Source: CAG-791 sp963629395
GTDB taxonomy: Bacteria; Bacillota; Clostridia; Lachnospirales; Lachnospiraceae
Length of the DNA: 64,000 nucleotides
Direction of reading: 5' to 3'
Assembly: GCA_963629395.1 (NCBI GenBank)
Contig: CAVGIV010000002.1
Location: 14,515-78,514, forward strand
Shown in pieces: positions 32,531 through 41,540 of this stretch. The stretch's first letter is position 1. Each line of letters starts with the position of its first letter. The position numbers and the translations under genes were made by a program. The notes under the pieces were generated by a model. That model did no database searches. It was not told the DNA's origin and was given only the letters and a program-made list of their open reading frames with translations.

Positions 32531-33607
32531 CTACTGCGTTTCAAGCAACCGGTTATAATCGTACCCGAGGTAGAACTGCTCCTCCTCTTCGTAGTATGCG
32601 TCCAGATTGTCCCTCGTGATCCGGCCGTCGCCCGCCGCAATCCAGGTTAGAATCCGGCTGTTGATCGCAGGACTGTAATGTCCGGTATCCTTGTAGTTGT
32701 CCAGATCGAAAATAACCTCTCGGTGGCTCTGGTTAAAGGAGTAGACCTCAATATTGTCTGTCTCCTCCAGCATCATCTGTGTGGCAAGCTTTTCCGCCTG
32801 CACCTGTCTGGACAGGGTACCGTCCGTCTTGAGGCATCCCCACCAGGCTGCAGAATAGGGTGGGAAAAAGTACAGGAAGGTTGTCTGCGGATGCTCCTTG
32901 GCCAGTGTGATCACGTTCTGCTCAAGGTTGTCCCGGAGCGTTTGGATTTCCTCGTCGGAAAGGCTCTCCTGGTCATCTGCTGCCTGGAAGCTTTCAATTC
33001 CCTCCAGTGCCTTTTCTCTGGAGCAGGTATCCTGATAGGAGCTGCCGTACGCATCAAACGATGTGATGCCTCCGGGCTCTCCCCGGAGCTTTTTCTGGAG
33101 CATGGGCAGCAGATAATAGAGCAGCACATCCTTGTTGTACAGATATTTCACATCATTTAAGAGATTATTGTCGTATAGATAGGACGGGTATTCCCCCATA
33201 TCCTCCCGCATGGCACCCTTATCCTCCACCAGATGGGAGTAGTCCAGTGCCCGCAGGACGTATTTGATGTCCGAATGGGTTTCAAAGGCCACCGCCAGAT
33301 TGTCGTTCACCTCTTTAAAGGTCGCTCCGGGATACGGGAGCTTGACGGAGTCCGTTCCAAAGATCGTATCAAATTCGCTCGTCTTGAAATTCTCTGTCAT
33401 ACTGGTTCCGGTAATGATCGCATCATACGAAAAGTGCCGCGTAATCCCGTCGTTCTGGCTGCGCTGATCTCCCAGCGTGTAATACCAGCCCTCCAGCGGA
33501 CCATGGTAATGAAAAAATGGGTCCAGCCAGACGACCAGTCCGCCGACACACACAAGGAAGCTCGCTATGCAGATGATAAAGGCCCAAAGCCAGGTTTTTG
33601 GTTTCAT
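32531..33607 (-). CDS. Extracytoplasmic SGNH-like protein, partner of the MBOAT
   Basis: The 358-residue protein has one N-terminal membrane anchor (about residues 8-28) and a large extracytoplasmic domain. An SGNH-hydrolase-like block is visible: GTSMTENF at 67-74 with candidate nucleophile Ser69, and a C-terminal D307-x2-H310 (DTGHYSPAIN) that would complete a Ser-Asp-His triad. It lies six bases after the MBOAT gene. In pairs such as AlgI with AlgJ or AlgX, and DltB with DltD, the MBOAT moves an acyl group across the membrane and the SGNH-like protein transfers it to the polymer. The same job on this glycan is inferred, with acetyl as the most likely group. Confidence 0.72.
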   Translation of the reverse strand: MKPKTWLWAFIICIASFLVCVGGLVVWLDPFFHYHGPLEGWYYTLGDQRSQNDGITRHFSYDAIITGTSMTENFKTSEFDTIFGTDSVKLPYPGATFKEVNDNLAVAFETHSDIKYVLRALDYSHLVEDKGAMREDMGEYPSYLYDNNLLNDVKYLYNKDVLLYYLLPMLQKKLRGEPGGITSFDAYGSSYQDTCSREKALEGIESFQAADDQESLSDEEIQTLRDNLEQNVITLAKEHPQTTFLYFFPPYSAAWWGCLKTDGTLSRQVQAEKLATQMMLEETDNIEVYSFNQSHREVIFDLDNYKDTGHYSPAINSRILTWIAAGDGRITRDNLDAYYEEEEQFYLGYDYNRLLETQ

Positions 33608-33613
33608 AGATTC

Positions 33614-35113
33614 CTAAAAGTCATTGTACAGGAAGGTCGACACGCCGCTCATGGACAAAAGACACGCAATCAGCATGGCCACCGTCGCCAGCAGGGCCGC
33701 AGCGTTTGTACGATAGCGGCGCTTCTGATTGTTGGGCAGGAGCAGGCACACTGCCATACAGCCGCCGAGGAACAGTGCCGTGCACACCGCGCCGACGGCC
33801 GCATCCGACGCAGGAAGGTGCAGCAGTGACATCACGCCGCGCACCCCTGTGATATGAAAGCAGCTTGCCAAATCCTGCGAATAGTAGCCGGACTTATCCA
33901 CCCGAAGATGCCACCGAAAGCGGAGAAACTCCTGCCAGGAGCTGCTCTGAAACAGCATCCACAGCATGCTGACATAATAAAAGGTTATGCACCAGCGAAT
34001 CGGCAGCCACACCTTCCGGTACAGCTTCCCCAAAAGGCGCTCCGCGACCTGTGCCAGGCCGTGAAAAAGCCCCCACAAAACAAAGGTCCAGTTTGCCCCG
34101 TGCCATAGTCCGCTGATCAGGAATATGACGAGTACGTTCACATAGGTGCGAAGCTTCCCCTTTCGGCTTCCGCCGAGCGGAAAGTAAATATACTCCCGCA
34201 GAAAGTTCGTAAGGCTGATGTGCCATCTGCGCCAGAAATCCGTTACCGTCCCTGCCCGGTACGGCGAATTAAAATTCGCGGAAAGTGAAATGCCAAGCAG
34301 CTTCGAAATTCCGATGGCCATATCCGAATATCCGGAGAAATCCATGTAGATCTGAAGGGTATAGGCCAGCATGACCACCAGGCTGTCCACATTGGATCGG
34401 TACGAAAAATTGGCATAATACTGCGTTACAGCGCTTCCCAGCGGATCTGCCAGCATGACCTTTTTAAAAAGACCGCAGGTGAACATCTGAATGCCGCATA
34501 CAAGCTCCTGCGCGTCCGGATAAAAGCGTTTTGCCTTCCGAAGCTGCGGCAGGAACTCCCGCATGGTAATAATGGGGCCCTGCGTAATTTTAGGAAAATA
34601 AACCGAGAACAGCACATATTCCCGAAAAGAAACCGGCTCCTCAAATTTGCCGCGGTGGCAGTCCACAATCCAGGAAATCTGCGAGAATACAATGAAGCTG
34701 ATTCCCAGCGGCAGCAGGAGATTCACTAGCGGCAAATCGGTCTTGAATGCCGCATTCATGTTCTCCAGAAAGAAATTGGTATACTTGAAAATCCCGAGAA
34801 TCCCGGCGTTCCACACGATGCCGGCTACCATCCAGGCCTTCCTTCCCGCGCGGCGGGACACAAACCAGTTTACAAAGAGCATCACTCCCAGCATCAGCGG
34901 ATACCAGACATTGGCCACTCCGTAGAATACAAGCGATGCCGCAATTAAAAACCAGTCCGCCAGATTCCTGCGACTATCGCGGGTGCATGTACCACCATCC
35001 TGCGCCTGCGCTCCAAAGTCCTGTGCATTGTCTCGCACTCGTCCCAGAAGATAGTAGCCTGCCAGTGTAACCGGCAGAAAGAAAATTATGAAATAAAGTG
35101 AATTAAACTGCAT
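33614..35113 (-). CDS. MBOAT family O-acyltransferase (AlgI-like)
   Basis: The 499-residue protein has about ten membrane spans and the MBOAT features: FWRRWHISLTNFLREYIYFP in the mid-protein and LWHGANWTFVLWG with the invariant His338. It would take acyl groups from cytoplasmic acyl-CoA and pass them outward for O-acylation of the glycan, with the SGNH-like protein encoded next. It overlaps the upstream GT4 gene by 11 bases. Family placement is firm; substrate is inferred from context. Confidence 0.93.
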   Translation of the reverse strand: MQFNSLYFIIFFLPVTLAGYYLLGRVRDNAQDFGAQAQDGGTCTRDSRRNLADWFLIAASLVFYGVANVWYPLMLGVMLFVNWFVSRRAGRKAWMVAGIVWNAGILGIFKYTNFFLENMNAAFKTDLPLVNLLLPLGISFIVFSQISWIVDCHRGKFEEPVSFREYVLFSVYFPKITQGPIITMREFLPQLRKAKRFYPDAQELVCGIQMFTCGLFKKVMLADPLGSAVTQYYANFSYRSNVDSLVVMLAYTLQIYMDFSGYSDMAIGISKLLGISLSANFNSPYRAGTVTDFWRRWHISLTNFLREYIYFPLGGSRKGKLRTYVNVLVIFLISGLWHGANWTFVLWGLFHGLAQVAERLLGKLYRKVWLPIRWCITFYYVSMLWMLFQSSSWQEFLRFRWHLRVDKSGYYSQDLASCFHITGVRGVMSLLHLPASDAAVGAVCTALFLGGCMAVCLLLPNNQKRRYRTNAAALLATVAMLIACLLSMSGVSTFLYNDF

Positions 35114-36338
35114 GATGCCGCATCAAACTCCGCAGATACCGATCCCACTTGCCGTTAATTTGCTCCGGGCTGTAGTACTCCTGCACCTTCATCGCTTCCT
35201 CGCCCATTCGCCGCGAAAGGTCCGGATCCTCCATCAGCTGCAGCAGGCGCTTTGTCAAAAGTGTCTGCTCCGGGTCTTTGGTTTCCACCGGAACCAGAAA
35301 GCCGTTGATCCCGTCCCGGATCAAATCCCGCGGCCCGCCGCAGGGACAATCCGTTGATATGCAGGCAAGCCCTGCCCCCATTGCTTCCAGCAGCGCGTTC
35401 GGCATCCCCTCCTCCCGGGAGGGAAGCACGAATACCTGCTTATCTGCGATCTTATCCTGCACGCCGTCCACGATTCCTTCAAAGACAACCGCTTCACCTA
35501 TTCCCAGCTGCAAGACCAGCGCCTCAAAGTCTCCTCGCTTGGGGCCGTCCCCATAAAGGTGAAGCGTATAGTCCGGGTGCTCCTTATAGGCCTTGGCAAA
35601 GGCGCGAATCAGATAGTCCTGGTTTTTATTCGCATCCAGGCGCCCCACCGAGACCACCGCCTTCTCACGCTCCCCATCGTAGCGGGGACGAATAAAGTCC
35701 GGGTTGATCGCATTGGGAAGAACGACCGCCTTTTTTTGAATCGCCTTCGGGAAAAAGCTTCTCGCATCCTGCGTCTGCAGCACAATGCCTGCAGCCTGCC
35801 GGAACAATCCGAAGGCAGGAAGGCGAAGCTTCGCCGAGGCATACTCTCTGGAAGGATTGGAACGCACGCTGACCGCCACAGGAATCCGAAGTCCCCGGCT
35901 AGTCAGAATAGCAAAGATGTTGTTATATCCGATGAAGGAGAGGATCACGTCCGGCCTCTCCTGCTTCCATACGGCGCGAAGTCTCCTAAACCGCGCACAG
36001 AATCCATGCACTCTTCCGCGTTCGAGCTCTTCCCTCGGAGGATCGGAATAGATTCTGCGGATTCCTTCCGGGCTTATCGAAACGCTTCGCTTGTCTCCCC
36101 AGGAGACAAGCTCTGTTTCTTCCGCATAGCACTCTCCCGTTTCCGGATTCCACAAACCGTGCGGCAGAGCAAACTCCGGCGGGCGAAAATAGGTCGTCAC
36201 CATCGTCACCTGCCATCCGGTGCTGTATAAATACTCCGCCAGATTGGACATCACCCGCTCGGCTCCGCCTTTCTGGAGCGACCCGATGTACAGGCAGATA
36301 TGCGGCTTGCGCTGCGCCTGTTTGGTTTCCTTTTCCAT
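35103..36338 (-). CDS. Glycosyltransferase, GT4 family
   Basis: The 411-residue GT-B glycosyltransferase contains IGSLQKGGAERVMSNLAEYL near residues 15-34, the donor-half VSVGRLDANKNQDYLIRAF and the E-x7-E motif in PSREEGMPNALLEAMGAG. It is a retaining enzyme acting on the cytoplasmic face. AGGGAGA stands before the ATG at 36338; the longer upstream frame overlaps the preceding gene and is not supported. It is a close relative of the enzyme at 36391 (matching GGAERVxSNLA and EGMPNALxEAM blocks), suggesting an old duplication. Confidence 0.92.
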   Translation of the reverse strand: MEKETKQAQRKPHICLYIGSLQKGGAERVMSNLAEYLYSTGWQVTMVTTYFRPPEFALPHGLWNPETGECYAEETELVSWGDKRSVSISPEGIRRIYSDPPREELERGRVHGFCARFRRLRAVWKQERPDVILSFIGYNNIFAILTSRGLRIPVAVSVRSNPSREYASAKLRLPAFGLFRQAAGIVLQTQDARSFFPKAIQKKAVVLPNAINPDFIRPRYDGEREKAVVSVGRLDANKNQDYLIRAFAKAYKEHPDYTLHLYGDGPKRGDFEALVLQLGIGEAVVFEGIVDGVQDKIADKQVFVLPSREEGMPNALLEAMGAGLACISTDCPCGGPRDLIRDGINGFLVPVETKDPEQTLLTKRLLQLMEDPDLSRRMGEEAMKVQEYYSPEQINGKWDRYLRSLMRHHAV

Positions 36339-36390
36339 TCGGCTTTCTCCCTGTACGGCCGGCTTCTCCGGCCTTAATCGGCAGTGATAT

Positions 36391-37506
36391 TCATGCCGGA
36401 TACTTCTCCAGCACCTCCAACAGATACGCTTTCCACTGCTCATAAATGGTATCCGTTCCGGCAATTTTCCGGATCTTCCTGGCTTCCCTTCCGAGCCTTT
36501 CGCGAAGGGCCGGATCTTCGATGAGCCGTGTTATAGCCGCAGCCATCGCTTCCTCATCTCCCACCGGAACCAACAGACCGTTGATACCGTCCTGAATCAG
36601 AATGCGGGGCGCGCCTGCTGGACAATCCGTTGATATACAGGGCATCCCCATGGCCATCGCCTCCATCAGCGCATTCGGCATTCCCTCATAATCGGAAGGA
36701 AGCGTATAGATGGATGCCCTAGGGATCAGCTCCTCCAGCCGGTCCGTACCTCCCATCAGCTGCATCCACTCCTGTGCCCCATTGTCACGGATGATTTCCT
36801 CCAGCTTCTCCCTGGTCCCATCCTCTGCATCCGGTCCATAGATTCGAAGGGACCAGTCCGGGTGGCTTTGATGCACCCTGGCAAAGGCGCGAAGAAGCAT
36901 TGCCTGATTCTTAAAATCCACCAGCCGTGAGCTCTGCACCACTACCTTTTCCTGGTGCTCATAATCCGGGTCCGGCAGATCAATGTATTTTTGATTCACC
37001 GGATTTAAAATGATGCGCGAATTCTCCTGCAGGTAAGGGCGAAAGAAGTCCTTTTGCTCCTGCGTCTGGTAAACACATCCGGCCGCCTTCGGGAACAGGA
37101 AGCGAATCTGAAGCTTATCCGTAAATGCGCTGTAGAACGGCGCAGGATTGTTCCGAATGGAAATGATGACCGGAATCTTCAGTCCCAGCGCCGCCGTCAG
37201 TGCCCGAAAATTCGGACGATGCATAAAGGCACAGACCACATCCGGCTGCACCTGTTTAAGAAACTGCCGCAGATAGTGAATGCGCAGGTAAAACTTCACC
37301 CATCTGCCCTTGTTCTCGTCCTCAGGCTTTAGGCCGACATTGACGTGATGCACCCGCGGATCCAGCCAGAATTCATCCTTGTCGATCCACTCCACGGTAA
37401 CGTAGACGTCGTACCCTTCACTGGCAAACTTGTTCGCCAGATTGGAAACCACACGCTCTGCTCCTCCGTGTACCAGGCAATTCAAATGAAATGCTATCTT
37501 CTTCAT
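36391..37506 (-). CDS. Glycosyltransferase, GT4 family
   Basis: The 371-residue GT-B glycosyltransferase has HGGAERVVSNLANKFASEGY near residues 13-32, VVVQSSRLVDFKNQAMLLRA and PSDYEGMPNALMEAMAMGMP with the two glutamates of the GT4 donor site. It follows the GT4 at 37595 by 88 bases and precedes the GT4 at 35103 by 52. Three consecutive GT4 enzymes, each with its own start and ribosome site, indicate several sugars added in turn to the repeat unit. Linkage and donor are not readable. Confidence 0.93.
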   Translation of the reverse strand: MKKIAFHLNCLVHGGAERVVSNLANKFASEGYDVYVTVEWIDKDEFWLDPRVHHVNVGLKPEDENKGRWVKFYLRIHYLRQFLKQVQPDVVCAFMHRPNFRALTAALGLKIPVIISIRNNPAPFYSAFTDKLQIRFLFPKAAGCVYQTQEQKDFFRPYLQENSRIILNPVNQKYIDLPDPDYEHQEKVVVQSSRLVDFKNQAMLLRAFARVHQSHPDWSLRIYGPDAEDGTREKLEEIIRDNGAQEWMQLMGGTDRLEELIPRASIYTLPSDYEGMPNALMEAMAMGMPCISTDCPAGAPRILIQDGINGLLVPVGDEEAMAAAITRLIEDPALRERLGREARKIRKIAGTDTIYEQWKAYLLEVLEKYPA

Positions 37507-37594
37507 ACTCTGTTCTCTTTGTGCTTCCCGGTGAAAGGATACCGGCAGAATGTCCGGATCAAGCCTCTGCGCCGGCTTTCTTAGAGGAGGACAT

Positions 37595-38707
37595 CTATTT
37601 TGCAGCGTCCGCAGCCGGCATCATTGCCGTCTCGATTTCTTCCAGATAGGCAGCTGCCACCTTTTCCCGGTCGAACTCCTCCACCATCTTCTGCCGGGCT
37701 GCCTCGCCCATAGCTGCCCGCTGGGAACGGTTGATGGTCAGAAAATGCCGCAATGTGCGGATCAGCTCATTGGCAGAATGCGGTGCGAAGCCGTACCCGG
37801 TCACGCCGTCTTCAAAAATTTCCCGGCAGCCGGAAATGTTGGAGGCAATTACCGGTCTTGCGCAGGCCGAGGCCTCCATGAGCACGTTCGACATTCCCTC
37901 ATGCCAGGTGGGCATAACCACAGCAGAGCACGCTTTATAATAGTCATGCATGTCCGGATGGAAGCCCAGCTGCACGATCTCTCCGCGAAGGCTCCTGGCA
38001 TCCAGCTCCTCCTGATAGTCCTCATCGCAGTATCCGCAGATAGCGAAGGTCACCTGCTCGGAATGCAGAACCTCTGCGGCCCGCAGGAACTCCTCGATGC
38101 CCTTTTCCTTCATAACGCGTCCTACATAGAGGAAATTGGTTCCCTCTCCCTCCGGATAGGGGAGCGGCTGCCATACCTTCAGATTCACACCGGACCCGGG
38201 AACCAGCCGGTCCTTCCCGTGAATAAGACCGGCTCTCCGGAAAATCAGACGATTTTCCTCATTCTGGAAGAACACGCAGCTCGCCTTCTTCAGTCCCTCA
38301 TAGTACATTCTCTCCACCAGCATCAGGAGCGGCCCGCTCTTCTGGAATGTGCTCCCAAGACCTGTGATAGTAGGAATATACGGAATGCCGGCCTTCCGGC
38401 AGACATAGCCGCCATAGACATTCGGCTTAATGGTATAGGTAAGGACCAGAGAAGGCTTATATTTTCTGACCAGCTTCTCGTAGGCGTGCAAAAGCTGCAG
38501 ATCCTGCAGGGGATTCATTCCGCGCCGATTGATCTTCGTCATCTCAATGACAACGCCCTCCTGCTCCAACAACTGCGTCTTCACTGTATCCGGGAGACTT
38601 GCCACAACCTTATAGCGCTCCAGGAGCTTTAGCACCAGTTCATTCCGAAAATCATACAGTCCGCCGGAGGAATTGGCCAGAATCAGAACGGTTTTCTTCT
38701 CACTCAT
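37595..38707 (-). CDS. Glycosyltransferase, GT4 family (first-sugar type)
   Basis: The 370-residue GT-B protein begins VLILANSSGGLYDFRNELVL and has YTIKPNVYGGYVCRKAGIP, GLGSTFQKSGPL and PTWHEGMSNVLMEASACARP. The N-terminal and TIKPN-type blocks are those of the subgroup (PglA/CapM/WbnK-like) that often adds the second sugar to undecaprenyl-diphosphate-bacillosamine-type lipids. That fits its place close behind PglC-like and PglE-like genes. Its ATG overlaps the ATP-grasp stop in ATGA, so translation is coupled. Confidence 0.9.
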   Translation of the reverse strand: MSEKKTVLILANSSGGLYDFRNELVLKLLERYKVVASLPDTVKTQLLEQEGVVIEMTKINRRGMNPLQDLQLLHAYEKLVRKYKPSLVLTYTIKPNVYGGYVCRKAGIPYIPTITGLGSTFQKSGPLLMLVERMYYEGLKKASCVFFQNEENRLIFRRAGLIHGKDRLVPGSGVNLKVWQPLPYPEGEGTNFLYVGRVMKEKGIEEFLRAAEVLHSEQVTFAICGYCDEDYQEELDARSLRGEIVQLGFHPDMHDYYKACSAVVMPTWHEGMSNVLMEASACARPVIASNISGCREIFEDGVTGYGFAPHSANELIRTLRHFLTINRSQRAAMGEAARQKMVEEFDREKVAAAYLEEIETAMMPAADAAK

Positions 38708-39732
38708 ACCAGCTCACTCTCCCTGCAGATGGCAATTTCATTGTATTTCATCATATAGATGCCCTTCTCGTAATTTCCCAGTGAAACTCTGTTCTCTATT
38801 CCCTGAAGATTCTGCACGAGCTGCGCCGGGAAGTCCACGCCGCAGGCATAGGCATGCGGATAACCGCCTCCAAACCTTGGATTCACCTCCGAAAGATACC
38901 ATTCACCCTCCGGGATCTGATCGGACTCGTTTTCCATTCCGTGCTCGTCATGAAAAAGATCGATATCGATCATACCGCGAAAACCGCATCCTTCTGCAAA
39001 CGCCGCCAGCTTTGCAAAGAGCTCCTCATCCTTCACCGACACCGATTTGTCCGTCTCACCGGCCCGCATACGAAGCTTCTTTTTGAGGAAAATGGAAGTG
39101 CATTTGCCCGAAATCAGGTCCACATACAGATCACATCCGTATTCCTGTCCCGTCATAAGCTCCTGTATCATGAGATCCTCATAGTTGTCCAGGAGCGTTT
39201 CCATAGTTTTTTGATCCTGCACCAGATTGATGTTAAGGCTTGCGCTCCCCTTCTGCGGTTTTACAAAAACAGGAAAGGCAGCCTCCCCGCCGGAAACGGC
39301 ATCGAGAAATTCCTCCTTCCGCGTCCAGCATCCGGCCGTGCGAATTCCTTTCTCTTTTAGAAGCTGATACATTCTGTATTTATCCAGGCAGGTTTCACAC
39401 AGCTCATACGGAGAAACCACCGGAATGACGCCGATTTCTTCAAACCGCTTCTGCTCCCTGGCCAGAAGAGATAGCTCCGGATCAATCAAAGAGAACACGC
39501 CGCAAATGCTTTCCCTGCGGCAGATATCCAGAATCCGATCGAGGTAGTCCGGTGCTGTGATGCGGGGAACCACATAGGCTTTATCCGCATCGTACAGTGC
39601 CGGTGCCAGTGACGAGGCATCGGTAGCCACCACTTTACCCTTTCCGGCCAGTGCTGTCCGGAATGCCTGCACCACCTTATTGCGTGTTCCTGCGCTTAGA
39701 ATCAAGATATTGATGTTCTCCTGTGTCTGCAT
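38704..39732 (-). CDS. ATP-grasp ligase-like protein in the glycan operon
   Basis: The 342-residue protein opens with a Rossmann-like pre-ATP-grasp domain (NINILILSAGTRNKVVQAFR). It continues into an ATP-grasp fold, with FVKPQKGSASLNINLVQDQ as the ATP-binding lysine/glycine region and EVNPRFGGGYPHAYACG as the metal-binding Glu-x-Asn-Pro-Arg motif. Such proteins join a carboxylate to an amine or thiol using ATP. The start at 39732 follows AAAGAGG; an ATG at 39759 is an alternative. Here it stands between a PLP enzyme and a GT4, close to PglF/E/C-type genes, so acylating an amino-sugar with an amino acid or another carboxylate is plausible but unproven. Confidence 0.82.
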   Translation of the reverse strand: MQTQENINILILSAGTRNKVVQAFRTALAGKGKVVATDASSLAPALYDADKAYVVPRITAPDYLDRILDICRRESICGVFSLIDPELSLLAREQKRFEEIGVIPVVSPYELCETCLDKYRMYQLLKEKGIRTAGCWTRKEEFLDAVSGGEAAFPVFVKPQKGSASLNINLVQDQKTMETLLDNYEDLMIQELMTGQEYGCDLYVDLISGKCTSIFLKKKLRMRAGETDKSVSVKDEELFAKLAAFAEGCGFRGMIDIDLFHDEHGMENESDQIPEGEWYLSEVNPRFGGGYPHAYACGVDFPAQLVQNLQGIENRVSLGNYEKGIYMMKYNEIAICRESELV

Positions 39733-39778
39733 CACTGCCTCTTTCTCGTATCGATACATATGGTGTTCGTCTCTTGAC

Positions 39779-40852
39779 TTATGATACACGGATTGCTCCG
39801 CGCTCTGCGCTCCCGCAATCATCGAACCACAGCGGTGTTCCGCCTGTGTGGATGAACAAAAGCTTCTCTCCGCGGATGTCATGCGCTCTGAGATACTCCA
39901 GCATGCCATAGAAGGCCTTCCCCACGTAGGTGGTATCCATCGGAATGCCGTCCTGCTCCATCACGCGCTCTATGCACTCCCTTTCCTCCTTTGTAGTCCT
40001 TCCGTACCCTCCGAGCCGGTACCCATCCTCAAAGATGAGATCCTCCTCCCGGAAAAGCTTCTCCGGATTTACCGCCGGGGGACAAGCGGCCTTGTCCATC
40101 CATGAAAACGGATGACCCTGTGCATGCTCTCCCAGCATCCGGTAATACTCCAATATGCTCTCCCGCACCACGTCCTTTCCGCGCGGGCAGGCTCTTGCAA
40201 TGCTGATGCCGATGATCCGGTCCGAGGAGCCGGTCAGCTCCTTTCCGCAGACAAGACCTGCCTGTGTGGAGCCGGTTCCGCTCGCATGAAAGATATGGGA
40301 AAACTGCAGTCCCATACGCTCCTCCTGCCTGCGAATCTCATAAAAGGCATCGACGTAGCTCTGTGTTCCCGCATTGCCGTGCCCGCCGCCCTGAATGAAA
40401 TACGGCGTCTTCCCAGCATCCCGAAAGCCCTGCATCCGTCGTTCAATCGTATCGTGCACCTGCTCCACCGGAACAGTCTCAACACTCGCCCTAAGCTGCA
40501 TGACCATCCGGCGGTTAAACAGTGTATGGGCGGCGTCCTCCTTCTCATCACTTCCTGCGGAAATGATGTGGCAGGAAATCCCCAGCGCCGCTGCAAGGTT
40601 CGCAATGATCCGGCAGTGGTTGGAGGCCTCTGAGCCGTAGGTCATGACAACATCCGGATGGAGCTCCTGTATCTCCCGGTAAAAATACGCCGCCTTCCTT
40701 GCCTTGTTGCCGCCGAAGGAAAACGGGATAAAGTCATCCCGCTTGATGTAAATCTCATTCCCAAGTGCTTCATCATAGCAGCCCGAGAGCTTCACAATCG
40801 GCGTTTGTGCAAAGGCCTGCTCAAAGAGCGGAATCCTCTTTTCAGTCTTCAC
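39779..40852 (-). CDS. Fold-type II PLP enzyme (D-cysteine desulfhydrase/ACC deaminase-like)
   Basis: The 357-residue protein has TPIVKLSGCYDEALGNEIYI and IKRDDFIPFSFGGNKARKAAY, where the lysine in GGNKARK is the PLP anchor of the tryptophan-synthase-beta fold. FHASGTGSTQAGLVCGKEL is the phosphate-binding glycine loop. The family includes D-cysteine desulfhydrase and ACC deaminase. I placed the start at GTG 40850-40852, preceded by AAAGGAG; it overlaps the PglC-like gene by 11 bases. In a glycan operon, next to an ATP-grasp gene, it may make or convert a rare amino acid used in decoration. The substrate is unknown. Confidence 0.82.
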   Translation of the reverse strand: MKTEKRIPLFEQAFAQTPIVKLSGCYDEALGNEIYIKRDDFIPFSFGGNKARKAAYFYREIQELHPDVVMTYGSEASNHCRIIANLAAALGISCHIISAGSDEKEDAAHTLFNRRMVMQLRASVETVPVEQVHDTIERRMQGFRDAGKTPYFIQGGGHGNAGTQSYVDAFYEIRRQEERMGLQFSHIFHASGTGSTQAGLVCGKELTGSSDRIIGISIARACPRGKDVVRESILEYYRMLGEHAQGHPFSWMDKAACPPAVNPEKLFREEDLIFEDGYRLGGYGRTTKEERECIERVMEQDGIPMDTTYVGKAFYGMLEYLRAHDIRGEKLLFIHTGGTPLWFDDCGSAERGAIRVS

Positions 40853-41486
40853 GGCGCTCCTTTCCCCTGCGATAGACATCAAAATCCGGAATGGTCTGCT
40901 CGGCTCCCGACTGCACGCCGGAATGGTGCAGCACCTTTCCCACCGTCTGCAGTACAATGGAAACATCCAATGCCAAGCTGCAGTGCTCCACATAATCCAG
41001 ATCGTACCGGAACCGGTCCTCCCAGTTCAGGGCATTCCGGCCGTGAATCTGGGCAAGTCCGGTCAGCCCCGGACGAACATCATGACGGTGCATTTCCTCC
41101 TCGGTATAATAGGGAAGGTAGCGGACCAGAAGGGGCCTTGGTCCCACAAAGGACATGTCTCCTTTTAGAATATTCACAAATTCCGGCAGCTCATCCAGAC
41201 TCGTTGCCCGAAGAAGCCGGCCGAATTTCGGCAGTCGCTCGGCATCCGGCAGAAGATTTCCGTCTGCATCCCTTGCATCCGTCATGGAACGAAATTTTAA
41301 AAGGCCGAAGATCCTTCCGTCTTTTCCCGGACGGTCCTGATGGAAGAAGACAGGCGCTCCCAGCTTCACCCGTACGAGCGCCGTCACAATCAGAAAGACC
41401 GGACTCAGCACAATGAGTCCGATCAAAGCCAGTATAATGTCCAGAATTCGTTTGATCACGCTGCGATAGATCATCTCTTGCTCCAT
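40842..41486 (-). CDS. Undecaprenyl-phosphate phosphoglycosyl transferase (PglC/WbaP catalytic domain)
   Basis: The 214-residue protein has one re-entrant membrane helix (about 8-32) and the monotopic phosphoglycosyl transferase core: KRILDIILALIGL, PVFFHQDRPGKDGRIFGLLK, KFRSMTD, ATSLDELPEFVNIL with the catalytic Asp-Glu pair, and DMSFVGPRPLLV followed by RPGLTGLAQI. It transfers a phospho-sugar from a UDP-sugar to undecaprenyl phosphate, the first step of the lipid-linked glycan. The size is that of PglC rather than the longer WbaP. The start at 41486 has CAGGAAC upstream. It follows the PglE-like gene, whose product sugar is the likely substrate. Confidence 0.94.
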   Translation of the reverse strand: MEQEMIYRSVIKRILDIILALIGLIVLSPVFLIVTALVRVKLGAPVFFHQDRPGKDGRIFGLLKFRSMTDARDADGNLLPDAERLPKFGRLLRATSLDELPEFVNILKGDMSFVGPRPLLVRYLPYYTEEEMHRHDVRPGLTGLAQIHGRNALNWEDRFRYDLDYVEHCSLALDVSIVLQTVGKVLHHSGVQSGAEQTIPDFDVYRRGKERRED

Positions 41487-41540
41487 TACAGTTCCTGCTG
41501 CCTGCGTAGCCAGACGGCTCCGCTGCCGCTCATCCGCCAC

